The notes: a model not told the origin generated them from the letters alone. 64,000 nucleotides of DNA from Terriglobia bacterium (GCA_951813285.1 OX638355.1:1550653-1614652); one strand, 5' to 3'; counted from the first letter of the stretch, positions 1 to 9,324 are shown. Numbers and translations are program-made.

Positions 1-1477
1 GAGCGGGACGTCCAGCGCGGCCCTGGCCAGCTTCCGGATGTAGTTCCCGTGGCGTTTCTTCTCCTCATCGGCCAGATGATCCTCGATCTTCATTTCCATG
101 TAGAACTGGGTCAGCGGTGCGGCCAGCTCCAGCTCCCGGGCCGTACGCTCCTCCATGGGCACCTCGTAGGCGCGCACCACCTCGGGCGGGTAGTCCTTCT
201 TCTTGATTGCGATAACCCTGTCCTTGACCTGCGTTTCGAACCTCTGGTAGGAGGCTCTGGCTTCGGCCAGGGCAATCATGCGGTGGTAGTCGTCACGGCG
301 ATGACCGGTGGACATGCTGCTGACCACGGGGATGGTCTTGCGGGAACTGGCGGCGAAGACGGCCTGCAACTGAAAGTAATCCTTCTGAGTGAGGGGATCG
401 AATTTGTGGTCGTGGCAGCGCGAGCACTCCAGGGTCAGCCCCATGAAGGCCGCCGCGGTGGTATCGACCGCGTCAGTGAGCCGTTCGTAGCGCAACCGTT
501 CGGAATCCAGGTGGGATTCCTGGATTTCCGGTCCGAAGGTGTAGAGCGTGGTTCCGATCCTGGCTTCCATATGTTCCAGCTTTTCCGGGGAAATGTCGTA
601 GAAACCCTCCATCTCCAGGTTGTTCGGAAAAAGCTCGTCCCCGGCGATCTGCTCCTGGACGAAGCGGTCGTAGGGCTTGTCTTCGTTGAAGGACTTGATC
701 ACATAGTCCCGGTAGCGCCAGGCGTTCGGGTAAAAGACGTCGCCTTCAAACCCGGCGCTGTCGGCGTAGCGGACCACATCCAGCCAGTGCCGCCCCCAGC
801 GTTCGCCATAGTGGGAGGAAGCCAGCAGCTCGTCGATCAGCTCTTCGAACGCGTCGGGGGAGGTGTTCCGCAGGAATCGGTCCGCCTGGGCCGGAGTCGG
901 CGGCAGACCCACCAGGTCGAAGTAGGCCCGTCGAAGCAGGGTGGCCTTGTCGGCCGCCGGAGCCGGTTCGAGTCCCTTCTCCAGCAGCTTGGCCAGGATG
1001 AAGGCATCGACGGGATTGGACGGGGTCTCAGCCAGTTCGGGGAGAGGGGGACGCCGCGGCTTCTTCAACGACCACCAGGAGGGTTCCCCGGTCGCAGCGC
1101 CTGCTTCGGGGTATACGGCACCCGCTTCGATCCATTCCTTCAGGATGGCCAGGTCTCCCTGGGGCAAGGGCCGGCGGCTGTCGGGGGGCATCTTGGGTTC
1201 GCTCAGATGGGCGGCGGAACGGTAGAGCAGGCTCTGGGTGGCATCGCCCAAGACGACGGCCGGCCCGCGGCTGCCTCCTTTCAGCAGGGTCTCTCGTTGC
1301 CTCAGGTCCAGGCCCGACATCTGGCCGGCCCCGTGGCAGGAGAGGCAGTGCTTCTGCAGGATGGCATGAGCCGCCCGGGCGGCGGAATCGGGGGCGGCAT
1401 GGACCAGGCAAGGAATTCCCAGGATAGCCAGGACTGCAAGACATTGAACGGTTCGCACCGGAAGCCGGCCTCGCATG
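1..1477 (-). CDS. Planctomycete-type cytochrome c / DUF1549 protein, 3' part outside window
   Basis: The reverse strand is open from an ATG at 1477 to the left edge, so about 492 residues are present and the C-terminus lies outside. A signal peptide (residues 1-27, ending near HAAPD) is followed by a c-type haem motif CLSCH at about 44-48, the PSCyt1 domain. Next comes a DUF1549 (PSCyt2) region with a second motif CSRCHDHKFDP, which is diagnostic of the family. A DUF1553 (PSD1) domain would be expected beyond the edge. Such proteins are exported and often encoded beside DUF1501 proteins; their reaction is not established. The long opposite-strand frame over the same DNA is a GC-rich shadow. 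The assignment is firm; function is unknown. Confidence 0.88.
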
Positions 1478-1599
1478 ATGCTCCTCTAGTGTCGGAATCA
1501 ACCGCAATTATAGGCTGGCGGGCACCTCTTTTCCACCACTAACCCGCACCACTAACCCGCATTTCCGACCAGGGGTAGGAAAGAGTGGCTCTCAATCCA

Positions 1600-1712
1600 C
1601 AAAGGCAAAAAAGACATCCACGAAGGGACACGAAGGGACACGAAGGACCACGAAGGGACACGAAGAAAAACAAAAGAGAACATCGATGAACAGGATAGAC
1701 AGGATAAACAGG
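1600..1712. repeat. Interspersed repeat: CACGAAGG tandem plus CAGGATAGACAGGATAAACA module
   Basis: The motif CCACGAAGGGACACGAAGG recurs several times in tandem at about 1615-1665. Directly after it comes a module ACATCGATGAACAGGATAG continuing ACAGGATAAACA (1680-1710). The same module reappears at 47490-47520, and a related form lies in reverse at about 58938-58960. The CACGAAGG tail is shared with repeat clusters near 14.3, 20.2, 48.1 and 58.6 kb. No open frame of substance lies here. Confidence 0.7.
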
Positions 1713-1920
1713 ACGGGAAGTCGCTGCACAGCCCGCAATCTCTCAAATATAAACTATTAATTATAATAGACTTACTACGGATCAGCCCGCTGCAGTTCCC
1801 TCATTATATCCCTCTTTTTGAATAGGAACCCATTGGACCATCCATGACGTTCATGGACGTAACTGTTCGGTCGAGCCGTGGGGATCGACGTCCTGCGCAG
1901 GGCCTATAGCTTCGCGCTCA

Positions 1921-2230
1921 ATGGCGACCGAGCAACCGACGAAGCGTCCCCCTTCCACCTCCATCGGGACTCGGGACAGAGTGCGGAGATGAGACCCGTG
2001 GTGTCGGAACGATATGGTCGGTTCGCCAGCCGTGTAGAGGGGTTTCGCGACTGGCGAGCACCCTCGGCTGGCCTGTCCGGGGGGTGGTCCAGCGGGTGCA
2101 TTGGTGGCTCAGCGGCGACACCGACGAAATGTGGCTTGATCGCTGGGAGGAGGATGCCGACCGACCGTTCTCCCACGGCTTGACCGAACGGATACTGGCG
2201 GACGACAGGTCAGCCGAGTATCAACCCTGA
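1921..2230 (+). pseudogene. Possible degenerate coding sequence, unrecognised
   Basis: No single frame spans this stretch, but protein-like segments can be read in successive plus-strand frames. One starts MATEQPTKRPPSTSIGTRD at 1921, a second carries VSERYGRFASRVEGFRDW, and a third ends in a charged, tryptophan-rich tail with WWLSGDTDEMWLDRWEEDAD and a stop at 2228-2230. This looks like a gene broken by frameshifts, just upstream of a damaged sigma factor gene. No family is recognised. It may also be chance composition, so confidence is low. Confidence 0.22.
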
Positions 2231-2399
2231 GTCTGAGGTCGTCAAGTGGGGTGGCAATCCGGTAGGTTTTCTGAGGGGGCGAAGCTTTTTCTGCTGTGGG
2301 GTTGGTCTTATGGCCGTGAGCTATACTGAAGGCAAGAGCAAACCCGATGTCTAGCGATTTCCACGTTCTGCCCACCCCAAAACTTAGGCAAGCCGCTTT

Positions 2400-2876
2400 T
2401 TGCCTCTCGCCAAGCGGGTCGCCGGAGACGACGATCTGGCCGAGGATGTTCTTCAGACCAGTTGGTTCAAGATCCTCCAATCCATCAATCATGCCTGCTT
2501 TGACGGTCCCAAGGCTTGTCCTTGGGTTCATCAGATCGTCACCAACACGGCGAAGGAGTTCCATAGCAAACAAGTCCGTCGCCGCGAGGACCCGCTCGAA
2601 GACCAAGCGGCCCCGACTCGGGGCCCTGAAGCTCTTGCGCAGGAAAGGGAGCTGCTTGTCCTGCTTAGGGAAATGATCGATCTCCTGCCGGGAACCTACC
2701 GCCAAGTTATCAAGCTGCGCCTGTACCAAGGGTTGTCGACCAAGCAAGTTTCCCAAAGCCTTCACATCTCTTGCGGCAATGTCGCCGTCCGCATGAACCG
2801 CGCCATCAATCTGCTCAAGCGCCGCATTGATGCACGCACTCAATCCTTATCGCCCAAAGGCTCCAGACAGTCCTGA
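2400..2876 (+). CDS. ECF-type RNA polymerase sigma factor, 5' end truncated or frameshifted
   Basis: The frame encodes sigma-70 region 2 (AKRVAGDDDLAEDVLQTSWF) and region 4 (LLPGTYRQVIKLRLYQGLS, then an HTH of type TKQVSQSLHISCGNVAVRMNRA). The only start is TTG at 2400, which removes the usual N-terminal helix. A separate frame opening with ATG at 2347 (MSSDFHVLPTPKLRQAAF) would fuse cleanly if one extra T were present in the T5 run at 2396-2400. That points to a frameshift or sequencing error there. The gene lies 102 bp upstream of a membrane-anchored ankyrin protein. No anti-sigma zinc finger is visible, so the regulatory partner is unknown. Confidence 0.7.
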   Translation: MPLAKRVAGDDDLAEDVLQTSWFKILQSINHACFDGPKACPWVHQIVTNTAKEFHSKQVRRREDPLEDQAAPTRGPEALAQERELLVLLREMIDLLPGTYRQVIKLRLYQGLSTKQVSQSLHISCGNVAVRMNRAINLLKRRIDARTQSLSPKGSRQS

Positions 2877-2978
2877 GCAGTCCCATCCAAAAAAATTGTA
2901 ATAAGTGCCCGTTTCGACTGTTTATAGGGGTAAGGGAAGATTTCTTTCCAATCCAAACCACCAACCGAGGAGGACTCG

Positions 2979-3761
2979 ATGGATATCTTCGGAAGAAAAT
3001 GGATGACGCCGGTGATTCACCTTGTGTTCGTTGCGTTCGGTTTGATGGGCTGGATCTTCGGGGTGTCCCACATCCTGTCCTGGCAGGGCTCGGAAGGCAG
3101 ACAACCGAGACCCATGGCGACGTTCGAGGACCTGAACCTGGCGATAGTTTCAGGCAGCAACGACGAGCTGAAGGAGGTTCTCAACTCCGGCATCGATCCC
3201 GATGCGGCAGACGTTTTCGGGAACACGCCGCTGAGGTCAATCATCGAGCAATCCGGCAGGGTCCCGGCCTCCCAGGGGCAAGTGGAAACTTTGCTGGCTG
3301 CCGGGGCGGATCCCAACCTGCCGGATGAATACGGGGACACGCCTCTTCATGCGGCTGCCTATGAGGCCCCTGAAGCCCTTATGGGTGTCTTGCTCAAGGC
3401 AGGGGGCAACCCGAACCTCCCGAACGATGTCGGGGTGACCGCCTACGAGACGGCCTTGAAGCACGGCAACCACGGGGCCGTTTCGGCCATCGAACAGGCG
3501 TCAACGTTCCGACATCCCGATCGGGAAAGGTTGAGGGTGTGGGGAGCCTTTTACCTGAAACTTCAGGCCTTTCTCGAAAAGGGGATGCCTGCGGGTCCGA
3601 AGCGGGATGAGGGCTTGAGGAAAATCAACACGTTCCTGGTTGAGAAGGGGCTGCTGGCGCCGGAGGACAAGGCGCGATTCGATGCCGAAACCATCGCCAC
3701 CGTCAATTATTGCTGCGGCCTGACAGCGGACTGGGGAACGGAAGCCGCGCCCGGTTGGTAG
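2979..3761 (+). CDS. Membrane-anchored ankyrin-repeat protein
   Basis: The 260-residue protein starts at an ATG preceded by CCGAGGAGGAC (ribosome site about 7 bases upstream). Residues 10-32 form one hydrophobic helix, probably an anchor with the rest outside. Ankyrin repeats cover about 45-170: NDELKEVLNSGIDPDAADVFGNTPL, a longer second unit with VETLLAAGADPNLPDEYGDTPLHAAA, and LMGVLLKAGGNPNLPNDVGVTAYE. A C-terminal region (175-260) has no recognised domain. Ankyrin repeats bind proteins; the partner is unknown. It follows the damaged sigma factor and belongs to a cluster of eukaryote-like repeat proteins (LRR at 5.8 kb, Sel1 at 10.2 kb). Confidence 0.82.
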   Translation: MDIFGRKWMTPVIHLVFVAFGLMGWIFGVSHILSWQGSEGRQPRPMATFEDLNLAIVSGSNDELKEVLNSGIDPDAADVFGNTPLRSIIEQSGRVPASQGQVETLLAAGADPNLPDEYGDTPLHAAAYEAPEALMGVLLKAGGNPNLPNDVGVTAYETALKHGNHGAVSAIEQASTFRHPDRERLRVWGAFYLKLQAFLEKGMPAGPKRDEGLRKINTFLVEKGLLAPEDKARFDAETIATVNYCCGLTADWGTEAAPGW

Positions 3762-3876
3762 GGATCTGCCAGGGGGGCCTGCAGGCCGGGAGAAGTGCCG
3801 GGCCAAGCTCCCTTGTTCCTCTTGATCGTGTGCCCTGCAGGCTGCCATTCACCCTCCAGGACCCAGGGAAGATGAC

Positions 3877-5586
3877 ATGCATACAAGAAAATTCTTTTGG
3901 GGTGCGGTCATTGGCTCGCTGCTTGGCGTTGCCGCCTTCAGTCAGCCGGCTCCGATTCAAATTCCTGCGATCTCCGATCAAGAGCCCGCAGACCGGCAAT
4001 CCGGAGCGATCCGGGGACAGGTCTTCGCCGCAGAGGGGGAGCACCCCTTGGCCAGGGCGCGTGTGACGCTCTATTCGACGGGCGGTCGAGGGGATCCTCT
4101 CACTCGGACCGTTCGGACCGATAGCCGGGGGGAATACGAAATCGGGAACCTTGAGGCAGGCTCCTACAGGGTGCGCGCGAGCCGCAACGGCTACCTCAGC
4201 CGATCCTACAGCCGGGAGATATCCTCTCAATCGGGAAGACGCCGCCGATCGCTCACTCTTTCGCTGGCGGCGGGCGAGGTCCTCGACGGCATTGACTTCC
4301 CATTGATTCAAGGCGGCGTTGTGGAAGGGACAGTGGTGGATCCCTACAACGAACCCCGCTCGCGGGTCTCGGTGACGTTGAGCGAATACAAGAGCTATGG
4401 CGGTGAGCGCGAGCTGGTTCCGGCGGGTCATGACAAAACCGATGATCGGGGGCGATTCCGCCTCTTCGACATTCGGCCGGGAAGCTACTACTTGAGCGCG
4501 GTGCCCCGCCCTCTCAATGCTCGAGAGGAAGAAGCGGATCGGTCGTTTCCTCCCGTCTACTACCCTGGAGTGCTGAATCCTCAGGAGGCGGCCAAAGTGG
4601 AGGTAGCGGCGGGGGAAGAAGTCGGGGGATTCTACTTCACCTTGATAGAAGCCCGCAGCTACGGTATCAGCGGCCGGGTGCTCACGCCTGAAGGCAGGCC
4701 GGCTCACTCGGTCTGGATCAGATCGAGAAGGGAATCGGACGAATTTCTCGTTTCCGGGATGGAACCGAGCGCGGACACGGATCGGCAGGGAGAATTCAAG
4801 GTTAAGGGCCTTCTTCCCGGAAGACATCGTTTGACGGCCCGTTCGGAAGGAGACGAGGATCTACGGATGGCCAGCGCGGTTGTGGACGTGTCCGACCAGG
4901 ATATCGAGGGCTTGACGTTGGTGCTGGCGGCGGGTGCAGAGATCACCGGCAGGATTATCACCGATCGGGAGGAGGTCGATTTGGATTGGCGCCGGATCTC
5001 GTTGTATATGGAACCGATTGGAAGCGCTTGGAAGTATGGCGGCGGGGGAAGAGCCCAGGTTGAAGAGGATTTCACCTTCAAGATCAAGGACGTGCCGGAG
5101 GCGTCCTATCGCTTTGTTGTCAGGCTCTTCAACACCCCGGGGAATCATTATGTCGAGTCCATCCGCATCCGGACCGAGGAACTCATTGACCGGCCCATAG
5201 AGGTCAGATCCAGCGACCGGCTGGATGGGGTGGAGATTCACGTTTCCTCAGAGGGAGCTCAAGTCAGCGGTGTTGTTGAAAAAGAGGAAGGCCGGGAAGT
5301 CGCGCAGGCAGCGACCGTTCTGGTCTTTGCCGCCGACTCCGAATACAGGGGGCGCCACTCACGCTTCAGCAGGAGGGCTCAAACCGACCAGCGCGGGCAG
5401 TTTTCCCTCAAGGGCCTGGTCCCGGCAAAGTACCTGGTGTGCGCTTTGACCGATCACGAGTACGGGTTTGAGAGCAACCTCGACTACCTGAGAAGCCTGG
5501 AACGGGATGCGGAGCGGATCGATCTTTCCCAGGGGCAGAGGTTGGAGAAAAACCTGGTGGCGTTGCCGGCGCCGAAAGTGCATTGA
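3877..5586 (+). CDS. Secreted protein with carboxypeptidase-regulatory-like beta-sandwich repeats
   Basis: The 569-residue protein has a signal peptide (about 1-22, cleaved near AAFSQPAP). Several carboxypeptidase-regulatory-like domains follow: one at about 43-125 (GQVFAAEGEHPLARARVTLY, then TDSRGEYEIGNLEAGSYRVRA), another at about 145-215 (VEGTVVDPYNEPRSRVSVTL with DDRGRFRLFDIRPGSYYLSA), then further copies at about 265-325 and near the C-terminus (QTDQRGQFSLKGLVPAKYLV). The domains are all-beta binding or adhesion modules, abundant in secreted acidobacterial proteins. No enzyme domain is present. It lies between the ankyrin and LRR genes with no tight operon spacing. Confidence 0.78.
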   Translation: MHTRKFFWGAVIGSLLGVAAFSQPAPIQIPAISDQEPADRQSGAIRGQVFAAEGEHPLARARVTLYSTGGRGDPLTRTVRTDSRGEYEIGNLEAGSYRVRASRNGYLSRSYSREISSQSGRRRRSLTLSLAAGEVLDGIDFPLIQGGVVEGTVVDPYNEPRSRVSVTLSEYKSYGGERELVPAGHDKTDDRGRFRLFDIRPGSYYLSAVPRPLNAREEEADRSFPPVYYPGVLNPQEAAKVEVAAGEEVGGFYFTLIEARSYGISGRVLTPEGRPAHSVWIRSRRESDEFLVSGMEPSADTDRQGEFKVKGLLPGRHRLTARSEGDEDLRMASAVVDVSDQDIEGLTLVLAAGAEITGRIITDREEVDLDWRRISLYMEPIGSAWKYGGGGRAQVEEDFTFKIKDVPEASYRFVVRLFNTPGNHYVESIRIRTEELIDRPIEVRSSDRLDGVEIHVSSEGAQVSGVVEKEEGREVAQAATVLVFAADSEYRGRHSRFSRRAQTDQRGQFSLKGLVPAKYLVCALTDHEYGFESNLDYLRSLERDAERIDLSQGQRLEKNLVALPAPKVH

Positions 5587-5626
5587 TCGCAATCCACGGG
5601 CCGTCATACGGTTCTGCAAAGTGCTC

Positions 5627-5700
5627 TACGGCGAGGGCGGCGCCCTCTGAGGGTGGAGCGTTGGGATTGTCAAAAAATGCACCACCTGCGTGCACATCGC
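5627..5700. repeat. Diverged ~75 bp repeat, copy 1 (before the LRR gene)
   Basis: The segment containing GCCCTCTGAGGGTGGAGCG and TTGGGATTGTCAAAA matches 9394-9470 beyond the end of the LRR gene at roughly 80% by eye, in the same orientation. Translated on the reverse strand both copies give the peptide pattern FDxxNAPxSEGxxLAV. Whether this is a mobile-element end, a pseudogene fragment or a regulatory element is not clear. Confidence 0.55.
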
Positions 5701-5769
5701 TTCGTTGTAGCCGTGTCCAATACGACGGCATCCGTGTGAATTTGAAAGAAGCTTGATGGGGTACAAAAA

Positions 5770-8700
5770 ATGCGACCCAAAGCGATTGGGAAAGATTGGG
5801 GTTCTTGTTTCACGGCCAGAGCGGCTTGGGGTCTCGCGGCGGGCCTGATTCTCGTGGGCAGCAGTTCACCCCTGCTGGGATGCGATGACGGCAGGACCGT
5901 GCAGAATCCAAATCACCAAACCGGCTTGGTCGAAGACTGCAAAATCCTCTTGGAAATCCGCGATGAATTAGCTGGCACTCGTCACCTCAACTGGGAAATT
6001 GGGTCAAACATTGCCACTTGGGATGGCATTACGGTCTCGGAAGCACCGCTTCGCGTCTCGAAGTTGCAGTTATACGACAGCCGACTGACGGGAGCGATCC
6101 CGCCAAAACTGGGCAAACTGTTCCAGTTGCAAGAGTTGGAACTTTTCGGCAACGAGCTGACAGGGGAGATCCCGGCGGAGCTGGATCAACTCACCCAACT
6201 GTGGAGACTGGATCTTTCCAACAATCAGTTGACGGGAACGATTCCCGCCGAGTTGGGGCAACTGATCCGACTGGAACAGCTATACCTCCAGCTCAACCAA
6301 CTGACGGGAGCGATTCCGGCGGAGCTGAGCCAACTGAACCGCCTAGGGACATTGTGGCTCGACGACAACCAATTGACCGGAGCGATTCCGGCGGAATTGG
6401 GTCGACTAGTCATTTTGCAACAGCTAAACCTCAGTGCAAACCAGTTGACGGGAGCGATCCCGGCAGAGTTGGGCCAACTGCGCAATCTGCACTCTTTGCG
6501 ACTCCACGACAACCAGCTGACGGGAAAGGTTCCGCCTGAGTTGCACCAACTCCTCCGACTACAGGTATTGCGGCTTTCCTCAAACGAGTTGACAGGATCG
6601 ATTCCCCCGGAATTGGGCCAATTGACCCAACTGCATTGGTTGGACCTTTCCGGCAACCAGTTGACAGGATCGATCCCGGCGGAGTTGAGTCAACTGACCA
6701 ACGTCCGGAATTTTGATCTCTTCGGCAACAAACTGACCGGAGCGATCCCCCCGGAGCTGGGCCAATTGCCCCGTGTCGGAGGATTGGTGCTCCATGAAAA
6801 CCAATTGACAGGAACGATCCCCGCCGAGTTGGGCCAACTGACCCAACTCGGGGCATTGGTGCTCAACGGCAACCAGTTGACGGGGGTAATCCCGGCACAG
6901 CTGGGCCGCCTGACCCAGCTGGATTGGTTAGGCCTCTCCGATAACCGGTTGACGGGAGCAATCCCGGCGGAGCTGGGCCGACTGATCCAACTGCGGACGT
7001 TGGACCTCTCCGGTAACCAACTGACGGGAGAGATTCCGAGGGAGTTGGGCCGATTGGCCAGGCTGCGGTGGTTGTTCCTGCACAATAACCAGTTAACGGG
7101 AGCAATCCCGGGGGATCTAGGCCAATTGACCAGGCTGTTTCAACTGCACCTCCAGCACAATAGGTTAACGGGAGTGATCCCGGTAGAGTTGAGTCGGCTC
7201 TCCCTTCTGAAACAGTTCAGCTTCCGCGGTAACCTGTTGACAGGAGCGGTCCCACCGGAGCTGAGCCATCTGCCCGATGTCTACGTGTTGAACCTGACCG
7301 CGACCCGGTCGGCTGCCGACCGGGTCGACGTCAGTTGGGACGACCCGGGGGACCCGGCCGCCGTGTACGAGTACCGTCTTTGGGATGAGACCCTGACCTG
7401 GACTGAGTGGGTCCCGATCGAGGATCCAGAGACGATGCTGAGGAGAGGGGAAGGGGTGACGATCGAATGGACGTTGACAGACATCCAGATCGATGGCGTC
7501 TATCTCTCCATTGATGTCAGGGTGAGTAACGACACGGGTAGCACTAGATCCCGTGCCGAGGTGAAGCAACTGGTGACCGCCGGGGCTCCCGACCCCGACT
7601 CGGCGGAGAGCCTCTTCGTTCCCGTCCTGCTGACTTTGGCAGGGCGCGACAATGCCCTCTTTACCTCGGAGCTCACGCTGACCAACCGGGGACCGGAAGA
7701 GGCAACCCTGCGCTACACCTACACGGCCGATCGGGGAGGGGGAAGCGGTAGCGCCGCCGACAGGTTGCCCCCGGGGCGCCAGAGAATCGAGTCCGACGCC
7801 ATCGGCTACCTCAAGAGTCTCGGCATCCCCATTCCCAACTCCGGTAACCGCCTAGGAACCCTGCGCGTGGAGGTCTCTGGCTCTCCCGCAGTAAGTGCGG
7901 TGGCACGGACCACCACCGACGTGCCGGAAGGCCGGGCCGGTCTGGCCTACCCCGGCATTGCCGAGAATGAAGGCTTCCAGGAGGCGGTCTATCTGTGCGG
8001 CCTGCGCCAGAATGCACAGGACCGCTCCAACCTGGCCTTCCAGAACATGGGGGCTCCCGATGATAGTCCCATTACCCTGAAGACCACCGTCTTTTCCGGG
8101 GAGGCGAACGACACCCGTTCCCAAGTGCTAAGTGAGGTGAAGCTGAAACCGGGACAGTTCCACCAGTACGATGGAGTGCTGAAAGCGTTGGGCGGTCCGG
8201 CCCAGGGCTACGTTAAGGTGGAAAGGGTCGCCGGAACCGCTCCTTTCTACGCCTACGGGGTCATCAACGACAATTTCAACTCGGACGGATCGTTCGTCTT
8301 TCCCGTCACCGAATCCTCCCTGGTGGGTACGAGCGGACAGACCCTGCCGGTCATCATCGAGAACGGATCCTTCCAAAGTGAGCTGACCGTCACCAACTTT
8401 TCGGCTTCGGAGAAAACCGTCGATTTCTGCTTTGTGGCCGATGCCGTCGACACCGGCAACGACACCGCCACCTTCAGCCTGACGTTAGGAGCCGGGGAGC
8501 AGCGCATCCTTCCCGATATCGTGGAGGAACTGCGGCGACGGGAGGTGGCCGGCATCGGTCGGGCTGGCCGAGCCTTCGTGGGAGCCCTGTTCGCCACCGC
8601 AGCCGCGGGGGACATGAGCGGGATTGTGATTGGAGCGAGGACGGGAGCACCGGACCAGAGAGGAGGACAGTACGGCCTCTTTTACAATGGAGTGCCCTAT

Positions 8701-9048
8701 GGCTCGGCTCCGGTTGAAAACGCCTGGATCTATGGTTTGCAGCAGAATGAAGAGAACCGCAGCAACTTGGCCTTGGTCAATACGGGTGAAATCGACGACA
8801 GCTCCAGCACCTTCGAGATCACCATTTACGACGGCAGCGGGAATACCCGACCGAGAACGAGGAGTGTGACGCTCGGTCCCCGCCGTTGGACTCAGGGAAA
8901 CGGAATTCTAGGCAATATCAGTCAAGGGTATATCCAGGTGCGGAAGACCTCGGGCAACAACCCGTTTGTGACCTACGGGGTCATCAACGATGGAGGATCT
9001 CCCGGACAACGAAGCGGCGATGGAGCCTATTTACCGGCCCAGAAGTAG
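5770..9048 (+). CDS. Giant secreted leucine-rich-repeat protein (plant-type LRR)
   Basis: The 1092-residue protein has a hydrophobic N-terminal segment (about 18-34) ending SPLLGC, a possible lipobox that would anchor it as a lipoprotein. After a cap with the LRRNT-like WDGITVSE segment there are 17 consecutive 24-residue repeats (about 96-503) of the form LxxLxLxxNQLTGAIPAELGQL, the plant-specific LRR class. A fibronectin-III-like stretch (about 514-600) follows. Two copies of a roughly 240-residue beta module start near 616 and 850; both carry GLxQNxxxRSNLA, then a YGVIND motif. The N-terminus has LRR-only binding character with no catalytic domain. Upstream ribosome site is weak. Probably a surface protein for binding host or neighbour ligands. 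Confidence 0.85.
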   Translation: MRPKAIGKDWGSCFTARAAWGLAAGLILVGSSSPLLGCDDGRTVQNPNHQTGLVEDCKILLEIRDELAGTRHLNWEIGSNIATWDGITVSEAPLRVSKLQLYDSRLTGAIPPKLGKLFQLQELELFGNELTGEIPAELDQLTQLWRLDLSNNQLTGTIPAELGQLIRLEQLYLQLNQLTGAIPAELSQLNRLGTLWLDDNQLTGAIPAELGRLVILQQLNLSANQLTGAIPAELGQLRNLHSLRLHDNQLTGKVPPELHQLLRLQVLRLSSNELTGSIPPELGQLTQLHWLDLSGNQLTGSIPAELSQLTNVRNFDLFGNKLTGAIPPELGQLPRVGGLVLHENQLTGTIPAELGQLTQLGALVLNGNQLTGVIPAQLGRLTQLDWLGLSDNRLTGAIPAELGRLIQLRTLDLSGNQLTGEIPRELGRLARLRWLFLHNNQLTGAIPGDLGQLTRLFQLHLQHNRLTGVIPVELSRLSLLKQFSFRGNLLTGAVPPELSHLPDVYVLNLTATRSAADRVDVSWDDPGDPAAVYEYRLWDETLTWTEWVPIEDPETMLRRGEGVTIEWTLTDIQIDGVYLSIDVRVSNDTGSTRSRAEVKQLVTAGAPDPDSAESLFVPVLLTLAGRDNALFTSELTLTNRGPEEATLRYTYTADRGGGSGSAADRLPPGRQRIESDAIGYLKSLGIPIPNSGNRLGTLRVEVSGSPAVSAVARTTTDVPEGRAGLAYPGIAENEGFQEAVYLCGLRQNAQDRSNLAFQNMGAPDDSPITLKTTVFSGEANDTRSQVLSEVKLKPGQFHQYDGVLKALGGPAQGYVKVERVAGTAPFYAYGVINDNFNSDGSFVFPVTESSLVGTSGQTLPVIIENGSFQSELTVTNFSASEKTVDFCFVADAVDTGNDTATFSLTLGAGEQRILPDIVEELRRREVAGIGRAGRAFVGALFATAAAGDMSGIVIGARTGAPDQRGGQYGLFYNGVPYGSAPVENAWIYGLQQNEENRSNLALVNTGEIDDSSSTFEITIYDGSGNTRPRTRSVTLGPRRWTQGNGILGNISQGYIQVRKTSGNNPFVTYGVINDGGSPGQRSGDGAYLPAQK
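6055..7278 (+). repeat. 17 tandem 72 bp units encoding the LRR array
   Basis: The LRR-coding part is a tandem array of 72 bp units without indels. Each carries a near-constant core of the type CAGTTGACGGGAGCGATCCC followed by GGCGGAGTTGGGCCAACTG. Sequence identity is highest in the core and lower in the LxxLxL part, as expected for an array shaped by unequal recombination plus selection on the exposed residues. Confidence 0.85.
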
Positions 9049-9162
9049 TACACTGCCATTCGAGATCTCGAATTAACTGCGTCCCGAAGTTCAACTCGGT
9101 CCACACCGCGCGCCTGCCTTCCCGGAGGGATCACTGTGGTGAGAGCGACCTCCCCGCAAGGG

Positions 9163-9199
9163 GGGCAAAGGGTGTCCCGACCCCTGTCCCCCTTTGCCC
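9163..9199. other. Inverted repeat GGGCAAAGGG / CCCTTTGCCC
   Basis: A perfect 10 bp inverted repeat, arms 9163-9172 and 9190-9199, encloses a 17-base loop. G-rich and C-rich flanks could extend the stem further with G-U pairs. It begins about 115 bp after the LRR stop codon, so it may end that transcript, though no T-run follows. It could also be part of a structured RNA with the hairpin at 9264-9318. Confidence 0.55.
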
Positions 9200-9263
9200 T
9201 CCCCCGTGCCGCACCAGCGGCCAAAATGGGGGGGGGTCGCTCCCTCCACTTCCTCCCCCTCCT

Positions 9264-9318
9264 GTGCGGCGCCACGACGCGCCGTGCGAGGCCGGGACGC
9301 ACGGCGCCGGCGCCGCAC
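9264..9318. other. Nested GC-rich hairpin
   Basis: Outer arms GTGCGGCGCC (9264-9273) and GGCGCCGCAC (9309-9318) are perfectly complementary. Inside them the arms GCGCCGTGCG (9279-9288) and CGCACGGCGC (9298-9307) are also perfect, around a 9-base loop AGGCCGGGA. The result is a 55-base, two-tier stem of 20 base pairs with only a small internal bulge. No T-run follows, so a simple intrinsic terminator is unlikely. Confidence 0.65.
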
Positions 9319-9324
9319 TACGCT

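Noticed and set aside
49-1542. Long plus-strand open frame over the first 1.5 kb
   Set aside because: It is the complement of a clear cytochrome c/DUF1549 gene on the minus strand with CxxCH motifs and a signal peptide; its own translation is Gly/Arg-rich without any domain.
1615-1675. CACGAAGGGA tandem considered as CRISPR or iterons
   Set aside because: The units are about 10 bp, imperfect and without spacers, and the block is a piece of the interspersed repeat family.
6055-7278. Regular 72 bp repeats considered as a CRISPR array
   Set aside because: The repeats are contiguous, in frame and encode LRR units; there are no spacers and no cas genes in the window.
9178-9318. GC-rich hairpins as intrinsic terminators
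   Set aside because: Neither stem is followed by a T-run, so they are reported as structures rather than terminators.
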